From: Candidatus Woesearchaeota archaeon
Lineage (GTDB): Archaea; Nanobdellota; Nanobdellia; Woesearchaeales; GW2011-AR9
Assembly: GCA_018303045.1 (NCBI GenBank)
Contig: JAGVYX010000055.1
Span: 1 to 7,971, forward strand
Direction: 5' to 3'
DNA: 7,971 nucleotides
The notes under the pieces are model-generated. The model did not search any database, was not told the origin of the DNA, and saw only the letters and a program-made list of their open reading frames with translations. The translations under genes were made by a program, and so were the position numbers. Below are positions 1 through 4,769 of the stretch, in pieces (position 1 is the stretch's first letter; each line of letters begins with the position of its first letter).

Positions 1-91
1 CTTTAGCTTCGCAATGGGGATTCGTCAGCATTGCTCCTAAACCTAATGCTCCGGCAACCACTGCGGCTGCGCTTCCGGGTGTTAATGCCAT
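1..91 (-). CDS. N-terminal fragment of a small hydrophobic protein, 3' end outside window
   Basis: Reading leftwards from an ATG at 91-89, thirty open codons run to the window edge. The peptide starts MALTPGSAAAVVAGALGLG and continues through a Cys at residue 26 (NPHCEAK). Residues 7-22 are an uninterrupted Ala/Gly/Val/Leu stretch that could be a transmembrane helix or signal segment. The start is supported by a GAGGT Shine-Dalgarno motif (complement of 99-103) 7 nt upstream, and by a TATA-like box about 50 nt upstream. The gene lies on the same strand as the TctA permease but 265 nt beyond it with its own promoter, so it is probably a separate transcript. I do not recognise the family, and no function can be assigned from thirty residues. 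It is short enough that a chance ORF is possible, but the SD plus TATA pairing makes a real gene more likely. Confidence 0.6.
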   Translation of the reverse strand, partial: MALTPGSAAAVVAGALGLGAMLTNPHCEAK

Positions 92-98
92 ATTAATT

Positions 99-103
99 AC
101 CTC
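99..103 (-). promoter_or_regulatory. Shine-Dalgarno site of the leftmost gene
   Basis: The minus strand reads GAGGT here, matching the core of the archaeal SD (GGAGGTGATC). It sits 7 nt before the ATG at 91, an ideal spacing, and it decides the start of the partial hydrophobic gene. Confidence 0.6.
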
Positions 104-136
104 GTAAATATTATTTTAGAGTTAGAATAGGGGGTT

Positions 137-150
137 ATTTATAAATATTT
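137..150 (-). promoter_or_regulatory. TATA box of the leftmost gene
   Basis: The minus strand reads AAATATTTATAAAT, an archaeal TATA-like element, with a CCAAAATA-type BRE-like stretch just upstream. Initiation about 25 nt downstream (near 115) would give a leader of roughly 24 nt containing the SD site. This is inferred from sequence only. Confidence 0.45.
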
Positions 151-165
151 TGGAGAAACTGCCAC

Positions 166-360
166 TTATAAGTAACGACCGAGCGGTTTCCTCCGTTTAG
201 GTTTAATACACCGCAGCTTGCTGCGATTGGGAGCTTTATTAAAAGCTGGTTTTAAAATAATTTCATAAAATATAATTTCATTTATACTCGAATATTTGAT
301 GCTTTTACTACAACATTCAGAGCATTTGATGCTTTTACTACAACATTCAGAACAGTTCAT
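166..360 (-). CDS. Doubtful Cys-rich 64-residue ORF containing a duplicated decapeptide
   Basis: The ATG (360-358) overlaps the TGA stop of the TctA permease as ATGA, which would allow translational coupling. The N-terminal third is MNCSECCSKSIK followed by a repeat of CSECCSKSIK, giving six Cys in the first 17 residues. The duplication comes directly from a 30-bp DNA tandem repeat. The C-terminal half is basic and reads straight through a REP-like hairpin (212-225), which is more typical of noncoding DNA. There is no SD at a good distance: a GGTGAT occurs on the minus strand about 15 nt before the ATG, too far to be convincing. I recognise no family. It could be a small metal-binding protein, but a chance ORF in a repeat-bearing spacer is at least as likely. 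Confidence 0.2.
   Translation of the reverse strand: MNCSECCSKSIKCSECCSKSIKYSSINEIIFYEIILKPAFNKAPNRSKLRCIKPKRRKPLGRYL
212..225. repeat. REP-like hairpin CGCAGCTTGCTGCG
   Basis: A perfect 6-bp stem (CGCAGC/GCTGCG) closes on a TT loop. The core resembles the CCGCAGCTTGCTGCGG palindromes I associate with REP elements near RAYT-type transposases, though here only the core is intact. A second small inverted repeat follows at 232-247 (AGCTTT, 4-nt loop, AAAGCT). No transposase is in view. Alternatively these hairpins help end the permease transcript, which runs leftwards through them. Confidence 0.35.
291..350. repeat. 30-bp tandem duplication
   Basis: Units 291-320 and 321-350 differ only at their second and third bases (AAT versus AGC at the start). 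The shared core begins ATTTGATGCTTTTACTACAA. A weaker third partial unit follows at 351-360 (7 of 10 positions match). The near-identity points to a recent duplication. It lies immediately downstream of the TctA permease stop and creates the CSECCSKSIK repeat in the doubtful small ORF. Confidence 0.85.
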
Positions 361-1565
361 AAAATGAAATACAAAATCACCGGCACAATCAAACAGCCCA
401 TCAAATGATTCTTGCCGACACCTAAATAAGAGGTAACTAAACCAATAGCCGCAGCAGTAATTAAAATTAACAGGCCCAGGATTCCATCAAAATAGAAAGT
501 TAATAACGTAATAAACCCTATAATTGAAAGAACCAACTTGAGGTAATTAACTTTAACGATTAATTTAGAGAAGAGGCGGGAAAGCCTTAAAGTTAAAATT
601 ACGGAAATTCCTCCTGCTACTAGGGCTGTTCCTAAAAAGAGCAATACTTCCGGCAATCCAATATCCGGCGCTAATTTATCAACCACCACGATGGCTCCAT
701 TCCTGGCTTTATCTAGGATATAAATTGTGGCGATACTAATCAGCATATTAGCCGTGTTAATTCCGCCTACCAGAGATAAAAAGCCTTCATCGCCTAAATC
801 ACCAACCACATTAGTAGCCACAATTGCCGCCTGCGAGGAGCCAAAGCCGGGAAGAAAAGCTGCTAAAAAACCTACACCTGTAGCTGCCGATACTGATTTG
901 CCAATATTTTTATTAGAAATAGTTAACTTGGAATCAGCAATCTGCTGGGGAATGGCCGATTTTTTGGATAAACTTACTATCAAAATAGAAAAGCCAAATA
1001 ATCCAGACAATAAAGGAAATAAAGGCTGTTTCAGGTTGGGAATCCCTGATAAAACTACTAAGCCCAAGGCTCCAGAAAGCAAAAATACGCCCAGCGATTT
1101 CAGCCATTTCTTCTTTTCGCGAAAGATCATATAAGCCATAACGGCAATTAACAGATACCCGATCCATTGTTCAATAACTGGAGCAATCAGCTTCATGCTG
1201 ATCACAAATAAAGGAAATAAAATTATGGACAACAATAAACTGCCGTAGGAGCCGATTAAAGTATAAACTATCGCCTGATGCCCTAAGCCTTTCTGAAGCA
1301 AGCGGTGTCCCGGCAGGACATTTAGGGCCTGGGCTTCATCGGGAGCGCCCAGATAGATGCTTGGCAAAGAATCCAGAAAGGTATGGGTAATGGCTAAACT
1401 GATAATGTAAACCGCCAGAATCAGAGGCGAAGTAATTTGCAGCAATACTGAAGAAAAAGAAAGCACTAATACCGAAACCAAGTTAACATGAATCCCTGGA
1501 GTTATGCCGGTAAAAATCCCTGAAATTATTCCCAAGGCCAGACTAATTAATAACTCCAAAATCAT
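357..1565 (-). CDS. TctA-family (COG1784/DUF112-type) membrane permease
   Basis: A 402-residue, very hydrophobic polytopic membrane protein. It shows the two-part signature of the TctA family (PF01970): GITPGIH at residues 20-26, and a matching Pro-Gly turn in the second half, FLPGFGSSQAA at 237-247. A conserved loop, GAPDEAQALNVLPGH (73-87), follows the first hydrophobic pair, and the C-terminal LMGCLIVP segment is also family-like. Bacterial TctA proteins are about 500 residues and work with TctB and the binding protein TctC to import tricarboxylates. Archaeal members of about 400 residues usually lack these partners, and none is seen here, so the substrate is unknown. The ATG is preceded by a TATA-like box centred about 27 nt upstream and has no SD, pointing to a leaderless transcript. 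The gene is divergent from the Kef-type antiporter. The family call is firm; the transported substrate is not. Confidence 0.88.
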   Translation of the reverse strand: MILELLISLALGIISGIFTGITPGIHVNLVSVLVLSFSSVLLQITSPLILAVYIISLAITHTFLDSLPSIYLGAPDEAQALNVLPGHRLLQKGLGHQAIVYTLIGSYGSLLLSIILFPLFVISMKLIAPVIEQWIGYLLIAVMAYMIFREKKKWLKSLGVFLLSGALGLVVLSGIPNLKQPLFPLLSGLFGFSILIVSLSKKSAIPQQIADSKLTISNKNIGKSVSAATGVGFLAAFLPGFGSSQAAIVATNVVGDLGDEGFLSLVGGINTANMLISIATIYILDKARNGAIVVVDKLAPDIGLPEVLLFLGTALVAGGISVILTLRLSRLFSKLIVKVNYLKLVLSIIGFITLLTFYFDGILGLLILITAAAIGLVTSYLGVGKNHLMGCLIVPVILYFIL

Positions 1566-1585
1566 GAAGCTTAGCTGAAGGGTTC

Positions 1586-1596
1586 GGTTTTAAAAG
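1586..1596 (-). promoter_or_regulatory. TATA box for the TctA permease, leaderless type
   Basis: The minus strand reads CTTTTAAAACC, centred about 27 nt from the A of the permease ATG. This is the archaeal TATA-to-start distance, so transcription would begin at or next to the start codon. The absence of any SD before this ATG agrees. Confidence 0.55.
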
Positions 1597-1733
1597 ATTG
1601 TGGAAGAGTTATAGAAAGGTCCGTGATCTATTTTCGGTAGTGTGTAAAAATGGCTGATACACTAAACCAATTCTTGCGTAAAAAGCAATAATCCATCAGT
1701 CAAATATCCGCGCTACCCTATTTTCCATCCAAG

Positions 1734-1792
1734 GATTTAATCATAAGCAAATTTACAAACACGAATACTACGCCGGCGGCCATGCTCTTAAG
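1734..1792 (+). repeat. Intergenic repeat, copy 1
   Basis: This 59-bp stretch matches 3716-3773 at about 51 of 59 aligned positions by hand count, with a single one-base gap. The best conserved part is ACTACGCCGGCGGCC followed by TGCTCTTAAG. Both copies lie on the plus strand in front of a plus-strand gene. Copy 1 has no clear complementary left arm, unlike copy 2. The level of identity in otherwise unrelated spacers shows common origin. Whether it is a mobile-element end, a structured RNA or a decayed coding fragment cannot be decided here. Confidence 0.75.
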
Positions 1793-1826
1793 GTTATAAC
1801 GCTCAATACCTACAAAACAACTATAC

Positions 1827-1836
1827 CTTTATATAC
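1827..1836 (+). promoter_or_regulatory. TATA box for the Kef-type antiporter
   Basis: CTTTATATAC matches the archaeal TATA consensus well. Initiation about 25 nt downstream would leave a leader of roughly 55-60 nt carrying the GAGGGT SD-like site at 1900-1905, which is 9 nt before the ATG. Confidence 0.5.
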
Positions 1837-1899
1837 CAAAACTGCTCTATTAACTCTTAAAAAGAGGTCGGACTTAGATGATGTTTCTAAGCAAAACCT

Positions 1900-1905
1900 G
1901 AGGGT
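1900..1905 (+). promoter_or_regulatory. Shine-Dalgarno-like site of the antiporter
   Basis: GAGGGT lies 9 nt upstream of the ATG at 1915. It is a near match to GAGGTG and fits a leadered transcript from the TATA box at 1827-1836. Confidence 0.4.
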
Positions 1906-1914
1906 ATTATAAAA

Positions 1915-3633
1915 ATGGCTACGAGTATCTTTATTGAATTAACTTTATTGTTCATTCTGACTATTGTGATTTCCGGGCTAGCCAGATTACTTAAGCAGCC
2001 CCTAATTGTTGGCTACATCATCACGGGGATTTTAGCCGGACCCTATTTTCTTAATCTAATTAAATCAACCGATGCCATTGCCACTTTTGCGGAAATCGGC
2101 ATCGTTTTTCTGTTATTTATTGTTGGCCTAAACTTAAATCCTAAACTGGTTAAAGATTTGGGAAAAGTATCGCTGATTACCGGCATTGGCCAAGTGCTGT
2201 TTACAGTTATCTTGGGATTCTTTATCTCTAAATTGCTGGGCTTTTCTACGATCACTTCAATATATTTAGCCACTGCCCTGGCCTTTAGCAGCACCATTAT
2301 CATCATGAAACTGCTTTCTGACCGGAATGATTTAGAATCTTTATACGGGAGAATTACTACTGGATTCTTAATCGTTCAAGACCTTCTGGCGATATTAGTT
2401 CTATTATTTGTTTCTTCCTTAAATGGAAATGGCGAAGGAATTGCTGAAATTATTTCTTTAGCGGTAATTAAAGGAATTGCCGCTATAACGATCTTGTACT
2501 TAATAGGGAATTACCTGCTCCCCCGAATAACCAAAATTATCGCCAAATCCCAGGAATTTTTATTAATCTTTTCTGTAAGCTGGTGTTTTGCCATTGCCGG
2601 GGCATTTCAATATTTTAATTTCTCCATAGAAGCCGGAGCCTTATTGGCTGGAATTGCCTTGTCATTAACTCCTTATCAACATGAAATCAGCTCTAAAATG
2701 CGGCCGCTCCGCGATTTCTTTCTAATTATGTTCTTTATCCTGCATGGCTCGCAATTGCTGTTTGGCAATATTTCACAGGTGGTAGTTCCAGCCGCGGCTT
2801 TATCGCTCTTGGTTCTGCTGGGAAACCCGCTAATAGTGATGATTTTAATGGGCATTTTAGGCTATACTAAGCGAAATGGGTTCATGGCTGGATTAACTTC
2901 AGCTCAGATCAGCGAATTTTCCATTATTCTGATTGCTCTGGCTGTAGAGCTGAATCATGTTGCCCAAGAATTCCTGTCTTTAATTATCCTGGTCGGGCTA
3001 ATAACCATGACCGGATCAACTTACTTGATTGTCTATGCCGACCGAATTTACCCCGCGCTGGCTAAGTACCTGAAGATTTTTGAAAAGAAAGGAAAGAAAG
3101 TTGATGAGCATAAATACCATACCGAGAAATACTTTGAGGTTATTTTATTTGGCTATAACCGGATTGGCTTTAGCATTTTGGATTCTTTAGAAAAGTTAAG
3201 AAAGAAAATCCTGATTATTGATTACGACCCGGAAGTGATTTTGCAGCTAGCCAAAGACGGGCATGAATGCAAATACGGCGATGCCGATGATGTGGAAATG
3301 TTAAATGAGCTGGATTTAAGCCAGACCAAGATGATTATTTCTACCATTCCCCATTTAGAGACAAATATTCTAATTCTTAACCGGGTTAAGCGGGCTCGAA
3401 AGAAAATTACTGTAATCTTAGTTTCGCACCAATTGGATGAGTCCATGAAATTATATGATGCCGGAGCCACTTACGTGATCATGCCGCACTTCCTTGGCGG
3501 CAAACATATTTCCACGATGATTGAGGATTACAAGTTTAACATGGACAAGTTTATCAAGGAAAAAGTCCAGCATCTGGCGCATATCAAGCGAAGAAAAGAG
3601 CTAGGGCATGAGCATCCTAAAGTAAATGAATAA
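1915..3633 (+). CDS. Kef-type CPA2 cation:proton antiporter with TrkA-N domain
   Basis: A 572-residue two-part protein. Residues 1-385 form a polytopic membrane domain of about 12 helices with CPA2 motifs: GYIITGILAGP (33-43), ALAFSST (121-127), the ion-site pair Gln155-Asp156 in VQDLLAI, and SAQISEFS (329-336). The QD pair is the form found in K+/H+ Kef proteins, whereas Na+/H+ relatives such as NapA carry DD, so potassium export in exchange for protons is the likeliest activity. Residues about 406-525 are a cytoplasmic TrkA-N Rossmann domain with a dinucleotide turn GYNRIG (413-418) and an acidic residue ending strand 2 (Asp436), suggesting NAD(H) or another nucleotide gates transport. No TrkA-C domain follows, only a basic, His-rich tail. 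It is probably transcribed alone from its own TATA box. Substrate is inferred; the family is secure. Confidence 0.93.
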   Translation: MATSIFIELTLLFILTIVISGLARLLKQPLIVGYIITGILAGPYFLNLIKSTDAIATFAEIGIVFLLFIVGLNLNPKLVKDLGKVSLITGIGQVLFTVILGFFISKLLGFSTITSIYLATALAFSSTIIIMKLLSDRNDLESLYGRITTGFLIVQDLLAILVLLFVSSLNGNGEGIAEIISLAVIKGIAAITILYLIGNYLLPRITKIIAKSQEFLLIFSVSWCFAIAGAFQYFNFSIEAGALLAGIALSLTPYQHEISSKMRPLRDFFLIMFFILHGSQLLFGNISQVVVPAAALSLLVLLGNPLIVMILMGILGYTKRNGFMAGLTSAQISEFSIILIALAVELNHVAQEFLSLIILVGLITMTGSTYLIVYADRIYPALAKYLKIFEKKGKKVDEHKYHTEKYFEVILFGYNRIGFSILDSLEKLRKKILIIDYDPEVILQLAKDGHECKYGDADDVEMLNELDLSQTKMIISTIPHLETNILILNRVKRARKKITVILVSHQLDESMKLYDAGATYVIMPHFLGGKHISTMIEDYKFNMDKFIKEKVQHLAHIKRRKELGHEHPKVNE

Positions 3634-3661
3634 ATTTGAAGTGTGTATTTAGTATTATAAC

Positions 3662-3773
3662 TTTAAGAGCAGGGCAGCGCTTCGTAGACAATGTTGTACA
3701 ATGATTGTTGCACCAGATTTTATCATAGGCAATATACAAACACCAGTACTACGCTGGCGGCCCTGCTCTTAAG
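3662..3773. repeat. ~112-nt imperfect inverted repeat (MITE-like or structured RNA)
   Basis: The left arm TTAAGAGCAGGGC (3663-3675) is the exact complement of GCCCTGCTCTTAA (3760-3772), a 13-bp stem extended by one G-U pair. Inside it CGTAG (3683-3687) pairs with CTACG (3749-3753), with a partial CGC/GCG match between the two helices. The right arm is part of the repeat shared with the spacer before the antiporter. Such terminal complementarity fits a miniature transposable element, or an RNA folding into one long hairpin. No box C/D, tRNA or 5S features were seen, and no flanking target-site duplication is clear. Confidence 0.6.
3716..3773 (+). repeat. Intergenic repeat, copy 2
   Basis: The partner of 1734-1792, here 58 bp with one base missing relative to copy 1. 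The conserved block is TACTACGCTGGCGGCC followed by TGCTCTTAAG. In this copy the block forms the right arm of a long inverted repeat. Confidence 0.75.
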
Positions 3774-3800
3774 AAAACGAACTTAATACGTAAAATCTGA

Positions 3801-3814
3801 AGAAACTTTAATAA
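3801..3814 (+). promoter_or_regulatory. BRE/TATA promoter of the NOG1 unit, leaderless type
   Basis: AGAAA followed by CTTTAATAA gives a purine-rich BRE-like element and a TATA box centred 27 nt before the ATG at 3837. No SD lies between, so the NOG1 message is probably leaderless, and the large downstream gene depends on this promoter. Confidence 0.55.
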
Positions 3815-3836
3815 ACCATCCTTCTCTGTTAATTAT

Positions 3837-4769
3837 ATGAACTTTGAAAAAATACCGCCAGTTGAGCAGTGCAGTGATATCCTTGATACTGCTTTTCGCA
3901 AAGCCCGGGTTAAGGGAAAACAGAAAAAATTAGCCGGCAACTGGCTGCAGATTATCAGAAAGAAAGAATCGCTAAAATTAGATATTGTTAAAGATACTAT
4001 TGATAACAGCCTGCAAAAAATATTAACCAGTTTTCCGGACTTAAATGGATTTCCTCAATTCTACCTTAAACTAATGGCTTTAACTTTAGATTTAGCGGAA
4101 CTGAAAAAAGCCCTGGGATCCATTAAGTGGGTTCAGCAAAAAAATCGGGAATTGCACCGAAAATTCATCAGCTTAATTAATCGAGAAACCAAGCGAGAAA
4201 TTATTAAAAACATCAATAAGCAATATTATGGCAGAATTTCCTCCCTTCTAAAACAGATCAGCCACCAGCTGCGTTATCTGGAAACCTGCCGGAAAGTGAT
4301 GCGTTCATATCCCGACATTAAGGAGATGTTTACCGTTTGCATCTATGGATTTCCGAATGTAGGAAAAACTACGCTCTTAAACAAGTTAACTCAGACTAAA
4401 GCCAAAGTCGCGGCTTATCCGTTTACCACCAAGTCCATCAATGCCGGCTATCTAACGGTCAACGGAACCCAGATTCAAGTATTGGATGTTCCAGGAACCT
4501 TAGCGCGAGAAAAATTAAATCCAATAGAACGGCAGGCCGAATTAGTTCTTAAGGAATTAGCTGATTTAATTATTTATGTGTACGACTTAACTGAATCCTG
4601 CGGATACTCCGTTGAACAGCAGCAGAAATTACAGCAGAAATTGGCTGGAAGAGAAGTAATTATTTATGCCAGCAAAGAAGACCTGTTAACAGAATCGGAG
4701 ATAAGAAAATTAAAGAATAAATTATATTCGATTGAACAAATTAAAGCTGAAATTGCCAAAAGATTATGA
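3837..4769 (+). CDS. NOG1-family ribosome-assembly GTPase
   Basis: A 310-residue archaeal NOG1 of the Obg/NOG1 branch of TRAFAC GTPases, which act in large ribosomal subunit assembly. The start MNFEKIPPVEQCSDILDTAFRKA is the typical NOG1 N-terminus and fixes this ATG. A helical N-terminal domain (about 1-160) precedes the G domain. The G domain has P-loop GFPNVGKTT (171-179), switch I PFTTKS (195-200), G3 DVPG (217-220), the family marker IERQAE, ESCGYSVEQQ (253-262) and a G4 position SKED (279-282). Two points are unusual: G3 is DVPG rather than the common DTPG, with a shortened loop after it, and G4 has Ser where NKxD has Asn. The P-loop Lys177 and switch Thr are intact, so GTP binding is expected. 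Its stop overlaps the next gene's start (ATGA), implying translational coupling. Confidence 0.93.
   Translation: MNFEKIPPVEQCSDILDTAFRKARVKGKQKKLAGNWLQIIRKKESLKLDIVKDTIDNSLQKILTSFPDLNGFPQFYLKLMALTLDLAELKKALGSIKWVQQKNRELHRKFISLINRETKREIIKNINKQYYGRISSLLKQISHQLRYLETCRKVMRSYPDIKEMFTVCIYGFPNVGKTTLLNKLTQTKAKVAAYPFTTKSINAGYLTVNGTQIQVLDVPGTLAREKLNPIERQAELVLKELADLIIYVYDLTESCGYSVEQQQKLQQKLAGREVIIYASKEDLLTESEIRKLKNKLYSIEQIKAEIAKRL

Larger units (their letters stand above)
1566..1914. other. Divergent intergenic region between TctA permease and Kef antiporter
   Basis: These 349 bases hold no standard gene. They contain the TctA TATA box at the left, a small inverted repeat TAGTGT/ACACTA (1638-1643 with 1659-1664), one copy of the ~59-bp intergenic repeat (1734-1792), then the Kef TATA box and SD. 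The plus-strand frame from 1682 to the stop at 1910-1912 is open for 76 codons but has no ATG, GTG or TTG. No tRNA or recognised RNA gene is apparent. Confidence 0.7.
3634..3836. other. Intergenic region between antiporter and NOG1 unit
   Basis: These 203 bases hold no ORF worth calling. Most of the space is taken by the imperfect inverted repeat (3662-3773) that includes copy 2 of the intergenic repeat. The NOG1 promoter follows. No oligo-T terminator is obvious directly after the antiporter stop. Confidence 0.65.

Noticed and set aside
291..350. CRISPR-like repeat
   Set aside because: The two 30-bp units are directly adjacent with no spacer, so this is a simple tandem duplication.
727..1134. 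Plus-strand open frame of 135 codons inside the permease gene
   Set aside because: It lies antisense to a clear membrane permease, and its translation is Pro/Lys-rich with no recognisable domain. It is a shadow of the real gene.
1781..1849. Minus-strand micro-ORF with hydrophobic peptide AAGVVFVFVNLL across repeat copy 1
   Set aside because: Copy 2 in the same reading hits a stop and a frame change, and the base changes between copies are mostly non-silent in this frame, so selection for this peptide is unlikely.
1876..1899. Possible box C/D small RNA (GATGATG followed by CTGA)
   Set aside because: Only about 13 nt separate the two boxes, there is no second C'/D' pair and no terminal stem. 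It is too short for an archaeal C/D guide RNA.
3640..3790. tRNA or 5S rRNA gene in the structured spacer
   Set aside because: No T-arm GGTTC motif, no cloverleaf-compatible arms and no conserved 5S blocks. Only a long hairpin is present.
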